DNA of 64,000 bases from a virus, in IMG/VR virus record IMGVR_UViG_3300035070_002905, positions 1-64,000 of that record. One strand, 5' to 3'. The position numbers and the translations under genes are program-made. The notes below the pieces were generated by a model. The model saw only the letters and a list, made by a program, of their open reading frames with translations. It was not told where the DNA came from and searched no databases. This document shows, piece after piece, positions 30,483 through 38,974 of this stretch (the stretch's first letter is position 1; every line of letters begins with the position of its first letter).

Positions 30483-31291
30483 AACAGCAAATTTTAGCAG
30501 AAATGAAAGTTAAACCAGAGATCCACGTAGACGAAGAAGTACGTAAGCGCGTGGATTTCCTTAAGTACAATCTAACCGAGACGGGTATGAGAACGTTGGT
30601 ACTGGGTATTAGCGGCGGCGTAGACTCCACGGTCTGCGGCAAGTTATGTCAGATGGCCGTCAACGAGCTCGGCAGCGACTACCGCTTCATTGCAGTACGT
30701 CTGCCACACGGCGTCCAGGCCGATGAAGATGATGCTCAGGATGCTCTGAAGTTCATCAACCCGAGCAAGGTCGTTACCATTGACGTCGAGCCTGGTACTT
30801 CAGGTATTCACTTCGCTACCATGAGCGCTCTATGGGCTGCCGGCGAGGAGGGTGTTACTAAGAAGAACATCGACTTCGTTAAGGGTAATGTAAAGGCCCG
30901 CATGCGCATGATCGCCCAGTACGAGATCGCCGGTCTAACCAACGGGCTTGTAGTAGGTACCGATCATTCAGCTGAAGCGGTAGTAGGCTTCTATACCAAG
31001 CACGGCGATGGTGCCTGCGATCTGGCTCCGCTGTTCGGTCTGAATAAGCGTCAGGTTCGTTCGCTGGGCGAGTATCTAGGTGCTCCCGACTACCTATTCA
31101 ATAAGGAGGCTACCGCAGATCTTGAAGAAGATAAAGAGCAGCTTCCCGATGAACAGGCCCTCGGTCTGGACTACGACGAGATCGATGACTTCCTAGAGGG
31201 TCGCGAGGTCTCCGACTCGGCTGACGATACGATCGTCGGCTGGTATCTAACGACGCAGCATAAGCGTCATCCTGCACGAACTCCGGAGTAG
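30479..31291 (+). CDS. nadE: NAD synthetase, ammonia-type
   Basis: 270 residues from ATG 30479, close to E. coli NadE (275). [12 protein letters not shown] (40-51) is the N-type ATP pyrophosphatase P-loop (SGGxDS). [23 protein letters not shown] and [14 protein letters not shown] are strongly diagnostic of NadE, as is [17 protein letters not shown] near the end. It amidates deamido-NAD to NAD. There is no glutaminase domain, so it uses ammonia. With the Prs/NAMPT pair it gives the phage a second entry into NAD synthesis. Confidence 0.93.
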   Translation: MKQQILAEMKVKPEIHVDEEVRKRVDFLKYNLTETGMRTLVLGISGGVDSTVCGKLCQMAVNELGSDYRFIAVRLPHGVQADEDDAQDALKFINPSKVVTIDVEPGTSGIHFATMSALWAAGEEGVTKKNIDFVKGNVKARMRMIAQYEIAGLTNGLVVGTDHSAEAVVGFYTKHGDGACDLAPLFGLNKRQVRSLGEYLGAPDYLFNKEATADLEEDKEQLPDEQALGLDYDEIDDFLEGREVSDSADDTIVGWYLTTQHKRHPARTPE

Positions 31292-31294
31292 ACT

Positions 31295-31927
31295 ATGTAC
31301 AAGAAGTACCCACGTACCTTACACCATCCGATGTCACTATCGGTATCTTCAGATGATAAGATAATCTCGAGCCTAGACGATATGATCGGTCGTGAGTGCT
31401 TCGCCTCTATTAAGATGGACGGTGAGTGTACTACGATCTATCCTAATGCGTACACGCATGCACGCTCTACGGACTCTAAGTACCATCCAAGCCGTACCCA
31501 CCTGCAGTCCTTCGCGGCGAGTATCGCGTACAAGATCCCCGAGGGCCTTCGGGTCTGCGGGGAGAACTGTTATGCCCAGCACAGCCTAGCGTACACCGAC
31601 CTCCGAGATTACTTCCTCGGGTTCAGCGTATGGGACGACGAGAAGGCGCTCTCGCTGGACGATACCCTAGAGCTCTTCGAAGAGCTTGGGGTTACTCCGG
31701 TAGAGATTGTCTGGCGCGGCATACTGACACAAGAGATCATCGACGAGCTATGGGCCGGCGTAGATCCTGAAGTAACTGAAGGCCTGGTCTTCCGCGTAGT
31801 CGACGAGGTTCCTTACGAGGACTTCGGCCGACTGGCGTTTAAGATCGTCCGTGATAACCACGTTCAGACTAATAAACATTGGTCTCACCAAGAGGTAGTA
31901 CCTAATGAACTTGCGAAATCTCGATGA
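31295..31927 (+). CDS. KxDG-type RNA ligase
   Basis: 210 residues. Adenylation motif I ASIKMDGEC puts the nucleophile at Lys40; motif III-like GLRVCGENCYAQHS, then a LGFSVWDD segment, motif IV TEGLVFRV and motif V LAFKIVRDN follow in order. It is a compact nucleotidyltransferase core without a large C-terminal domain, like Rnl2-related ligases next to HD-Pnk in bacteria. It overlaps the HD-Pnk gene by 23 bases, strongly suggesting healing and sealing of the same RNA. Confidence 0.82.
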   Translation: MYKKYPRTLHHPMSLSVSSDDKIISSLDDMIGRECFASIKMDGECTTIYPNAYTHARSTDSKYHPSRTHLQSFAASIAYKIPEGLRVCGENCYAQHSLAYTDLRDYFLGFSVWDDEKALSLDDTLELFEELGVTPVEIVWRGILTQEIIDELWAGVDPEVTEGLVFRVVDEVPYEDFGRLAFKIVRDNHVQTNKHWSHQEVVPNELAKSR

Positions 31928-33020
31928 AGTAATTGAGAAGTACCTGCTGCGATATCCACTGCTAAGACGTATGGAGTACACCGAGCAGGATCCAGTATTC
32001 CACGCCGAGGGTAACGTTAAGATCCACACGCAGATGGTTCTAGACGAAGCCTGGAAGATCATCGACTCCGGCATCCTGACTGACCGAGAGGAGAAGCTAC
32101 TGATCTTCTCTGCGATCTTCCACGATTACGCTAAGTCTATCACTACGACTACCGATGTACGCGGCGGTCGTGAATGCGTAGTATCCCCCGGTCATGAGGA
32201 TGTAGGCGCCGCGCATATTCTACTGCTCCAGGCTCCCGATGAGCTTACTCCCGATGAATGGGTCGACGTAGCCCGTCTGGTTAAGTACCATCAGATGTGC
32301 AAGAAGGCCGTCCGTAAGGAATTTACTCGCGGTCAGTACCTGGAGCTGCAGCGTAATGTAGGCGATATGCACCTGCTGTATCTACTGGAGGTCTGTGATT
32401 TCCGCGGGCGTGACTGTGTGGATATCGAGGAGCAGTTCATGTACCTAGAAGAGTTCTGGGCTCAGTGCTCTGCGTTAGACCTTACTCGTCCGGATGGACT
32501 TACTCCTAAGCAGTATGCCCTAGGATGTACGGCTATGGCTGAAGGTAGAATCTACGACTTGGCCGAGGTGACCAGCCTGCCATTTAACTACGAGGATCGT
32601 CCTGAGGTTACAATCATGTGCGGTCTTCCGGGTTCAGGTAAGAGTACCTACGCAAGTAGCTTCACGGGCACTGTAATCAGCCTAGACGAGATTCGACGAG
32701 CTAACCCTAAGATGGGTAACGATGAAGTCCGTCGCACGGCTATGGACCTCCTGCGAGCTTCTCTGCGTAACAATGAGGAGATCCTCTGGGATGCTACCTG
32801 CTATCGTAAGGACTTCCGACTTAAGGTCCGCGACCTGGCCTGGCAGTACGGAGCGTTCGTACGGATAGTCGTCGTGACTACCGATCTATTCACCTGTATT
32901 ACTAACGATGGGAATCGTCAGGAACCGGTAGGAGCAGAGGTGATCAGCAATCAATATGATCGCTTCCAGATGCCTAGTCAGGACGAGGCAGACGAGCTGA
33001 TTTTCTTCAATAATCAGTAG
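31905..33020 (+). CDS. HD-Pnk fusion: 2',3'-phosphoesterase plus 5'-OH polynucleotide kinase
   Basis: 371 residues. The N-terminal HD domain shows His41, HD at 73-74 (IFHDYAKS), further His near 97 and 129 and D170 region. The C-terminal P-loop kinase has GLPGSGKST (240-248), SLDEIRR, and a lid with WDATCYRKDFR. The same domain order was characterised biochemically in Runella slithyformis HD-Pnk, which heals RNA/DNA ends. Together with the overlapping KxDG ligase it makes a complete end-repair set, separate from the RnlA/PseT set downstream. Confidence 0.82.
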   Translation: MNLRNLDEVIEKYLLRYPLLRRMEYTEQDPVFHAEGNVKIHTQMVLDEAWKIIDSGILTDREEKLLIFSAIFHDYAKSITTTTDVRGGRECVVSPGHEDVGAAHILLLQAPDELTPDEWVDVARLVKYHQMCKKAVRKEFTRGQYLELQRNVGDMHLLYLLEVCDFRGRDCVDIEEQFMYLEEFWAQCSALDLTRPDGLTPKQYALGCTAMAEGRIYDLAEVTSLPFNYEDRPEVTIMCGLPGSGKSTYASSFTGTVISLDEIRRANPKMGNDEVRRTAMDLLRASLRNNEEILWDATCYRKDFRLKVRDLAWQYGAFVRIVVVTTDLFTCITNDGNRQEPVGAEVISNQYDRFQMPSQDEADELIFFNNQ

Positions 33021-33025
33021 ATTCC

Positions 33026-33045
33026 TGTTATAAATAATATGTAAG
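33026..33045 (+). promoter_or_regulatory. promoter-like motif
   Basis: TGTTATAAATAATATGTAAG: the most T4-late-like copy (contains TATAAATA) of the five-copy plus-strand motif. It lies directly after the HD-Pnk stop and 9 bases from AGGAGG of the next gene. Confidence 0.6.
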
Positions 33046-33053
33046 GAGGATTT

Positions 33054-33212
33054 ATGATTATCCTATTGACATTCATTAGAGCTATCATGACCGATAAAAT
33101 CAACACCCGTACCTTAGGTGATGGCGTTATCTTTGGTATCTGGGTTGCAGGTATGGTCGAGATGGTTATGGAATACACATTACTACTTGGAGTAGCTAGC
33201 CAATGTTCGTAA
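33054..33212 (+). CDS. 52-aa membrane protein
   Basis: Encodes MIILLTFIRAIMTDKINTR... ending VASQCS. Strong AGGAGG RBS 4 bases upstream. Hydrophobic start and a second hydrophobic stretch (VIFGIWVAGMVEMVM). Overlaps the rnlA-like gene by 10 bases. Function unknown. Confidence 0.55.
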   Translation: MIILLTFIRAIMTDKINTRTLGDGVIFGIWVAGMVEMVMEYTLLLGVASQCS

Positions 33213-34366
33213 TCGAATATCTAAACAAACACTCTGGTACCGTAGAGGCCCTAGAGAAGCTCAAGGATGAGCTTGGAATTAAGTACTCTATCAACGAGAA
33301 CTATCCCGAGCTTGTAGTGCTCAACTACTGTCAGATAGATTCTCCTAAGCACCATCCGATTACGCTTGAGTGCCGCTCGCTGGTACTCGAGATGCCGATC
33401 TACAGCCATGCAGCTCCGGCTAATTGCTGTAAAGATTGGACGGTGATATCCTCGGCGTTCGACCGCTTCTTTAATCTGCAGGAAATTGACTGCGGATATA
33501 ACATGACGGAACTCCACTCGTACGATAAGGTGGACGGCTCTCTATGCTGTCTGTTCAACTATCACGGCGAGTGGCTCTACCGTACCCGCTCGATGATCAT
33601 GCCTACTGAGTCTATCTTCGGACACGACTACAGCTGGGGTTGGTTCATCGAGACTTGTCTGGGTTGGTCTATGGACTCGCTCAAACTCGATACGGATTAC
33701 ACGTATATCTTCGAGGTCTGCGGACCGGAGAATCGTGTGGTAACTCGTTACACTGAACGTAAGGCCTATCTACTGGCTGCTCGACATGGTAAGCTACGGC
33801 ACTACATGGCGGGTCATAAGGTAGATCAAGTTGCCCGTGAGCATGACTGGCCTCGACCTAAGCGATATACCTTCGAGTCTGTCGCCGAGATTACAGCTGC
33901 TGCACTGGCGCTACGAGACCTCGAAGAAGGTTACGTGATGTACGATCGTCACGAAGAGCCAGTCGTCAAGTGTAAGAACCCTGCCTATGTTGCAGCCCAT
34001 CACCTACGCGGTGAAGGTCCTAAGACGCCTAAGCAGATTATCAATCTGATCATTATCGGAGAAACCGATGAATACCTAGGAATCTTCCCTGAAGATAAAC
34101 CTAGTTTCGATCCTTATCTAGACGGCTGGGAAGTCCTCTGGAATGAAGTAGGCTCTCTCTGGCCTGTCGTTAAGGATATCGAAGATCACAGAGAGTTCGC
34201 TATCTCTATCAAAGATGCGGAGTGTAAGCATATCCTATTCGGAATGCGCAAAGGTCTAACTGGTCGAGAAGCATTCGATCGTTTCCTGGATACAGGTAAA
34301 CGTCGTCTGGTCGAGACATATGCGAGGAATTATGGACAAGCAGAAAGTACTAGAACAACTACGTGA
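33203..34366 (+). CDS. rnlA: T4 RnlA-like RNA ligase 1
   Basis: 387 residues (T4 Rnl1 374). Motif I SYDKVDGSL gives Lys109 as the adenylated residue; CRSLVLEM (58-65) upstream, RTRSMIMPTES motif Ia/III region, TYIFEVCGPENRVV motif IIIa, EEGYVMYD motif IV and VVKCKNPAYV motif V are all in order. A C-terminal helical domain of about 100 residues fits Rnl1, which specialises in tRNA anticodon-loop nicks. It pairs functionally with the PseT-like enzyme at 37880. Confidence 0.9.
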   Translation: MFVIEYLNKHSGTVEALEKLKDELGIKYSINENYPELVVLNYCQIDSPKHHPITLECRSLVLEMPIYSHAAPANCCKDWTVISSAFDRFFNLQEIDCGYNMTELHSYDKVDGSLCCLFNYHGEWLYRTRSMIMPTESIFGHDYSWGWFIETCLGWSMDSLKLDTDYTYIFEVCGPENRVVTRYTERKAYLLAARHGKLRHYMAGHKVDQVAREHDWPRPKRYTFESVAEITAAALALRDLEEGYVMYDRHEEPVVKCKNPAYVAAHHLRGEGPKTPKQIINLIIIGETDEYLGIFPEDKPSFDPYLDGWEVLWNEVGSLWPVVKDIEDHREFAISIKDAECKHILFGMRKGLTGREAFDRFLDTGKRRLVETYARNYGQAESTRTTT

Positions 34367-34469
34367 TGCCATTCAAGATGCCGAGCAATTCGGCCTTGTA
34401 CGCACCGAAGATGGAACTCCGATCACCGGAGTATTGGATGGTCCAGACGGATTCACCCTGGTAGAATAA
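34332..34469 (+). CDS. 45-aa hypothetical protein
   Basis: Encodes MDKQKVLEQLRDAIQDAEQ...FTLVE with GAGGAA upstream, overlapping the end of rnlA by 35 bases. Helix then a GxPITGVLDGPDG turn-rich end. Function unknown. Confidence 0.55.
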   Translation: MDKQKVLEQLRDAIQDAEQFGLVRTEDGTPITGVLDGPDGFTLVE

Positions 34470-34486
34470 CTAATAAAGGAGACTCT

Positions 34487-34618
34487 ATGTCTACTCAAGC
34501 AGAACGCAAAGCCGCATACCTTCAAGTATTTTGTTCAGCTCCACAGTTGAACCCGGGCAACTCAGGCAAGAACTATAAGCGTTCTTACAACAAGACTAAG
34601 AGCAACCGCTCAGAGTAA
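34487..34618 (+). CDS. 43-aa basic protein
   Basis: Encodes MSTQAERKAAYLQVFCSAPQ...SNRSE with AAAGGAG upstream. The C-terminal half is Lys/Asn/Ser-rich and probably disordered. It lies before a hairpin. Function unknown. Confidence 0.55.
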   Translation: MSTQAERKAAYLQVFCSAPQLNPGNSGKNYKRSYNKTKSNRSE

Positions 34619-34623
34619 TCTAC

Positions 34624-34638
34624 GGGGCCTTCGGGCCC
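34624..34638 (+). terminator. GC hairpin without clear T tract
   Basis: GGGCC-TTCG-GGCCC within 34624-34638, followed by TATCTTAAATT. The same hairpin recurs at 36052 after the SPFH gene. It may terminate partially or protect mRNA ends. Confidence 0.55.
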
Positions 34639-34665
34639 TATCTTAAATTCCTAAGAGGAAATCAA

Positions 34666-36045
34666 ATGCAGATCAATCCATTAAATCACCTTGGTAAAAT
34701 CGCACTAGGTCTATTTACGGCTATAGTAGTATTCACTGGTATGGGTTACAACGATTCAGGTGTATCGACACGTGTGCAACAGCCAATGTTCGGTTACAAC
34801 TGGATTACTGAAGAAGGTTACTACTTCAAGCTTCCGCTAGTCAGCCGTGACCGTTCGTACGACCAGATCATTACGGTTGCCGTAACGACTAACGAAGACA
34901 TCTGTAATACTGCATCTGTGTGTATTGCTCCAGATCGTGCAGGTATTCCGTTCGCAGATACTTACCGCATGCAGTTAGAATACCAGATGCGTTTCCGCAT
35001 TCCGGTAATCGAGTCTGGTCTTGACGAGCAGGGTATCCTTAAGGCTATCGGTCTTGAAGAGATGCACGGCGACGTTAAGAGCCTAGAGAACCTGCGTGGT
35101 AACACTCTACTACCATTCGCACAGACTCTGGTAAGCGATACTGCTAACCAAATGCTTGCGACTAAAGTGGCACAGGGTGGCCAGAACGCATTCCGTACTC
35201 GTCTAGCAGATCAGGCTAGTAATGGTATGCTGGTAACTACCGTACAGAAAGTTCCAGTTACAGCTGAAATTGCAGACACTTCAAGTGATCGTGATGCATC
35301 TACTACTAAGATGGGCCAGCAGTTCATCACCCAGGTAGTTGTACATGAAGATGATAAAGGCCTTGCTCTACGTAATCCTACATCTATCTCTGCGTACGGT
35401 GTGACTCTAGTTCCTAACTCTATTCAGATCATTAAGGCTACGCCGGTTGGTCGTCTAGTAACTTACATCGATAACAAGCAGAAGAACATTGCCCTGCAGA
35501 TCGAGCAAGAGGAAACTCAGAAGCTACAACGTCAGAAGGCTAAGACTGCACAGCTTAAAGGTGCTACTGACTTAGTTACTCGTACTAACCAGTTGAACAT
35601 CGAAAAGGCTGAAGCTGTAATCGCCGCTGAGAAGCGTAACGAAGAGGCTGCACTACAGGCCGAGAAAGAGTTGATCGAAGCTAATAAAGTTAAAGACCTG
35701 GCGGTAGTTGACAAGGCTCGTGAACTTGAAATCTCTACGGCTAACCTTGGTATCCAAGAAGCTAACTACAAGTCTACTAAGTTTGAAGCTCAGGCTATCA
35801 AAGAGAAGGGTCTTGCAGAGGCACAGGTTGCTAAAGCTAAACTTGGTGCGAAGAATGCCAACAAAGAGATCTACCTTGCAGAGCTAGACGTTGAGAAGAC
35901 TCGACTAATGGCTGACGCTCTACCTAAGATGCAGATCACTGGTCCTAGCGTAGTAATGGGCGCAGGTGGTAACGGTACTGGTATGGTACAAGATCTACTA
36001 TCTACAAGCTTAGCTAAAGGTCTTCTAGACCCTAAATCTAAGTAA
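34666..36045 (+). CDS. SPFH/band-7 domain membrane protein
   Basis: 459 residues. An N-terminal membrane segment (about 11-28) is followed by a band-7-like beta/alpha domain (YYFKLPLVSRDRSYDQIITVAVTT...; SISAYGVTLVPNSIQIIKATPVG) and a long charged coiled coil (about 270-425) rich in EKAEAVIAAEKRNEEA-type heptads, ending in a Gly-rich tail. Such proteins form ring- or cage-like oligomers on membranes. The gene is flanked by hairpins on both sides and is a stand-alone unit with RBS GAGGAA. Related SPFH proteins are found in other large phages; role unknown, possibly scaffolding at the membrane. Confidence 0.75.
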   Translation: MQINPLNHLGKIALGLFTAIVVFTGMGYNDSGVSTRVQQPMFGYNWITEEGYYFKLPLVSRDRSYDQIITVAVTTNEDICNTASVCIAPDRAGIPFADTYRMQLEYQMRFRIPVIESGLDEQGILKAIGLEEMHGDVKSLENLRGNTLLPFAQTLVSDTANQMLATKVAQGGQNAFRTRLADQASNGMLVTTVQKVPVTAEIADTSSDRDASTTKMGQQFITQVVVHEDDKGLALRNPTSISAYGVTLVPNSIQIIKATPVGRLVTYIDNKQKNIALQIEQEETQKLQRQKAKTAQLKGATDLVTRTNQLNIEKAEAVIAAEKRNEEAALQAEKELIEANKVKDLAVVDKARELEISTANLGIQEANYKSTKFEAQAIKEKGLAEAQVAKAKLGAKNANKEIYLAELDVEKTRLMADALPKMQITGPSVVMGAGGNGTGMVQDLLSTSLAKGLLDPKSK

Positions 36046-36051
36046 TCTAAC

Positions 36052-36095
36052 AGGGCCTTCGGGCCCTATTTAAGGGTCCTGCGGGACTCTTTTTT
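36052..36095 (+). terminator. double-hairpin terminator
   Basis: AGGGCC-TTCG-GGCCCT (36052-36067), then AGGGTCC-TGCG-GGACTCT (36073-36090) followed by TTTTTT. The second hairpin is a full rho-independent terminator. Confidence 0.85.
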
Positions 36096-36109
36096 AGCTG
36101 GAGAATATC

Positions 36110-36982
36110 ATGAATTTTTCTATTGTAGTACCTGGAAACTGTAACGCTACGTGCTCATTCTGTGACTCACACTATATGAGACGTGCACCTGATAACTATC
36201 TAGAGCTTCTCCGTGAGGCTGTAGAATATGCTACCGTAGAGCTAGGTATGCGCGAGTGCTCTATTACCGGCGGAGAGCCGACGATCAGTCCTATGCTACC
36301 AGAGATCCTTGAGATTGCTCGTGAGAGCTTCGAGAAAGTCGTACTGACTACTAACGGTACTCGTCTGGCATCTAATATGGAGTTGATCTGTGAGAATGTA
36401 GATCACGTTAATCTCAGTCGTCATGCCGTAGGGTTCCATGCTAATACTCAAGTATTCCGTACTACTGCTATTCCGGATGATTCAGTTGTCCCCTGCATGA
36501 TTACCGAGTTGAATAAGGCCGGTATAGACGTTACTCTGAACTGTGTCTACGAGGATGACATGGAGGATTCAATAGAATTCCTTCGATACGCTAATACTCT
36601 AGGCGCCAATCGCGTATGCTTCCGTAATGATCATCGTCTGGGTATGGACGAGACTACTCTGGAACGTCGCTGGGCGGACTGGACGGTCATCGAGACGGGT
36701 GGATGTCCTACCTGCCGAAGTTCTACGATCCTAGCGTTCGGTAAGGAGGTTACATTTAAAGCCTCGGTCGAAGAGCCTAGTCGTACAATCGGTAGTGTAT
36801 ATGAGTTAATCTTCCAGCCGGAAGGAAAGCTTACTACGGACTGGGCGGGAGAGATAGAGTACAGTATAGTAGATGCGTCGGATTGGAACTATATACCGAG
36901 CGCCCTGTTCCATGAAAGCGTAGCTGCAGTTACTCGTTCGGGTGGCTGTGGTCGTGTTGAATATAACTCGAGAGGTTGCTAA
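36110..36982 (+). CDS. radical SAM protein (unknown substrate)
   Basis: 290 residues. CNATCSFC (residues 11-18) is the cluster motif CxxxCxxC right at the N-terminus, and SITGGEPTISP near 50 is the SAM-binding GGEP. VLTTNGT and later strands follow a MoaA/NifB-like TIM barrel. C-terminal Cys (GGCPTCRSS near 200, SGGCGRVEYNSRGC at the end) may bind a second cluster or metal. No nearby pathway points to the substrate. Different from the RlmN-like protein, which has the Cys at 282 for methyl transfer. Confidence 0.8.
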   Translation: MNFSIVVPGNCNATCSFCDSHYMRRAPDNYLELLREAVEYATVELGMRECSITGGEPTISPMLPEILEIARESFEKVVLTTNGTRLASNMELICENVDHVNLSRHAVGFHANTQVFRTTAIPDDSVVPCMITELNKAGIDVTLNCVYEDDMEDSIEFLRYANTLGANRVCFRNDHRLGMDETTLERRWADWTVIETGGCPTCRSSTILAFGKEVTFKASVEEPSRTIGSVYELIFQPEGKLTTDWAGEIEYSIVDASDWNYIPSALFHESVAAVTRSGGCGRVEYNSRGC

Positions 36983-37293
36983 TGAACACTATTAAAGTAT
37001 TTGGTTTTGAACACGAGGGAATGCCTAAATGTATCCTTCTATGTGAAGAGTATATAGGTGGTAAGCCTGATATAGGTACCTTCCCGATGGAACTTAAAGA
37101 GGTTCTGTCGGCTACCCTAGTGCGCGGCGGTGCGTATCTAGAGACTAAGGGCTTTAAAGAGTTCTTTGAAGAGCTGCTAGAAGAGCGTTCTCTAGGCGAC
37201 GGCTGGTATACAGACGTTAACGACGATCTCGAGCATAAGGTTCGAGCGGCTATCCAGCTATTAATTAGCGCAGTAGGAGCAGACGTATTATGA
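36982..37293 (+). CDS. hypothetical protein, 103 aa
   Basis: ATG 36982 overlaps the radical SAM stop (TAATG). Helical, acidic protein (FPMELKEVLSATLVRGGAYLETKGFKEFFEELLEE). It may be an accessory to the radical SAM enzyme by position only. Confidence 0.6.
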   Translation: MNTIKVFGFEHEGMPKCILLCEEYIGGKPDIGTFPMELKEVLSATLVRGGAYLETKGFKEFFEELLEERSLGDGWYTDVNDDLEHKVRAAIQLLISAVGADVL

Positions 37294-37883
37294 TTACATT
37301 AACTAAAACTGGCGGAATAATGGTCGGCCATCCTGCAGGTACTCAAATCGTTCCTGCTAATCCGCTTCCCGGCAGAGAGTACGCTATGGATTGCGGCGAG
37401 AAGGTCTTCACCATCCCTTGCGAGAGTAAGGATCCTAGTGATCCGCAGGCGTACGTGTATCTTAAACCTGAGCACTATACAGTGACCAGTCGCTATACCG
37501 AGCAGGTTGAGCGGTGGTCGGACGGCGGTCATTGGATCGAGAAGGACGGAGAGTATATGGATACTTCCGACTGCTTCAATGAGTTACGAGCTCTGGAAAG
37601 CGGCATGCAGCCGTTAATCCCGGTAGTAGCTATCCACGACAGTGACCGATTCAGCGGTTTGTTCTACAGTAAGACTGCGGCACTGGCGTACTTCAATAGA
37701 GTATTCCAGGCGCAAGGTAAGAGCGACCTAGAGTTCCTATCCAGTAGAGATATGGATTCATCTCACGGATGGGCTGGTCAGGCCACCGAGGCTGCCCAAG
37801 TACGATCTACTCGCGTACTGACCGAAGACTCGCTACGAGAAGAAGAGAACATTACGTTAATCGAACAGGGGTTTACAGCATGA
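37290..37883 (+). CDS. hypothetical protein, 197 aa
   Basis: Soluble protein with a beta-rich first half (GREYAMDCGEKVFTIPCESKD) and a helical second half ending TLIEQGFTA. Coupled by 4-base overlaps to both neighbours, including the pseT-like gene. No family recognised. Confidence 0.6.
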   Translation: MITLTKTGGIMVGHPAGTQIVPANPLPGREYAMDCGEKVFTIPCESKDPSDPQAYVYLKPEHYTVTSRYTEQVERWSDGGHWIEKDGEYMDTSDCFNELRALESGMQPLIPVVAIHDSDRFSGLFYSKTAALAYFNRVFQAQGKSDLEFLSSRDMDSSHGWAGQATEAAQVRSTRVLTEDSLREEENITLIEQGFTA

Positions 37884-38767
37884 AAAAACTAGGTATTATT
37901 CTAACGATCGGCATTAGCAACTCAGGTAAGACTACGTTCACGCGTGAGTTCGTTAAAGAGAACCCTATGTACACGGACATCAACCGTGACGATATGCGCG
38001 TGGCATTCTTCTGCGGCGGCGATCAGAGCGAGTATGTCAACTATAAGTTCAGCCAGGGTCGTGAGCAGATGATTACTACGGTAGCTGAGGTACGTGCACG
38101 CTGTGCTATTACTAGCGGCCAGGGCGTGATCATTAGCGATACGAATCTTAACGCTACGACGCGTGATTTCTGGAAGGCATTCGCCGAGGAACATAACGTT
38201 CCTTACGAAGAGAAGATTTTCCCAGTAGATCTGCACGTGGCGCTGGCACGTAACCGCAAGCGTCCTATCACTCTACCGCCTCGCGTAATCCGCCAGCAGT
38301 ACGTAAACTTCCGTAAGTTCATGGGACTTCCGTTCTACGAGCCTAACGAATCTCTACCGGAGGCGGTGATCTGTGATCTAGACGGTACCTTCTGTATCCA
38401 TAATGGACGTACTCCGTTCGAGTATGATAAGGTCTCTACTGATCTACCCGATCAAGACGTCTGGTTCCTACTGGATAGTCTGCGTGATGCCGGTACCGAG
38501 ATCTTATTCTTTACCGGTCGTGAAGATAAAGACGATTGTCGTAAGGATACCTTAGACTGGCTGGCAGAGCGCGGCCATGCTCCTACGGTATTCGAGATGC
38601 GAGAAAGAGGCGACTCTCGACCGGACGTGCAGGTTAAGGAGGAGTTCCTTTGGAAGCATGCAGACGATTATAACATTACGCTGGCGCTGGACGATCGCAA
38701 TCAGGTGGTCGATCTATGGCGTACTCTAGGCATTAAGTGCTGGCAAGTTTCTGAGGGCGATTTCTAA
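37880..38767 (+). CDS. pseT: PseT-like polynucleotide 5'-kinase/3'-phosphatase
   Basis: 295 residues (T4 Pnkp 301) from ATG 37880. The kinase domain has GISNSGKTTF (11-20) and DINRDDMR (33-40, the catalytic Asp region); the lid is near RNRKRP. The C-terminal HAD phosphatase has CDLDGTFCIHNGR (D166 and D168), FFTGRED and ALDDRNQVVDLW. It restores 5'-phosphate and 3'-OH ends at nuclease cuts, so that RnlA can reseal them, as in T4 versus PrrC. Confidence 0.93.
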   Translation: MKKLGIILTIGISNSGKTTFTREFVKENPMYTDINRDDMRVAFFCGGDQSEYVNYKFSQGREQMITTVAEVRARCAITSGQGVIISDTNLNATTRDFWKAFAEEHNVPYEEKIFPVDLHVALARNRKRPITLPPRVIRQQYVNFRKFMGLPFYEPNESLPEAVICDLDGTFCIHNGRTPFEYDKVSTDLPDQDVWFLLDSLRDAGTEILFFTGREDKDDCRKDTLDWLAERGHAPTVFEMRERGDSRPDVQVKEEFLWKHADDYNITLALDDRNQVVDLWRTLGIKCWQVSEGDF

Positions 38768-38974
38768 ATGAGCGCGATACGCAGAGTTTTAGCAGAGAAG
38801 AAGTTGGCCCAGAAGGATTGCTGGGCTATGGGAGAGGCCCAGGACGGGGTTAACGAGGAGCTGTACGCCCCTCATTGGCATAACGAGACTGAGCCTTCGG
38901 ATTTCGAAAAGGCTCGCGCGTATGAAAAGCTTGTGGAGAAAATGAATGACATACGATTTGGAGATCGCAATTGA
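38768..38974 (+). CDS. hypothetical protein, 68 aa
   Basis: Starts directly after the pseT stop. Charged helical protein (VLAEKKLAQKDCWAMGEAQ). No motif. Overlaps the next gene by 29 bases. Confidence 0.55.
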   Translation: MSAIRRVLAEKKLAQKDCWAMGEAQDGVNEELYAPHWHNETEPSDFEKARAYEKLVEKMNDIRFGDRN

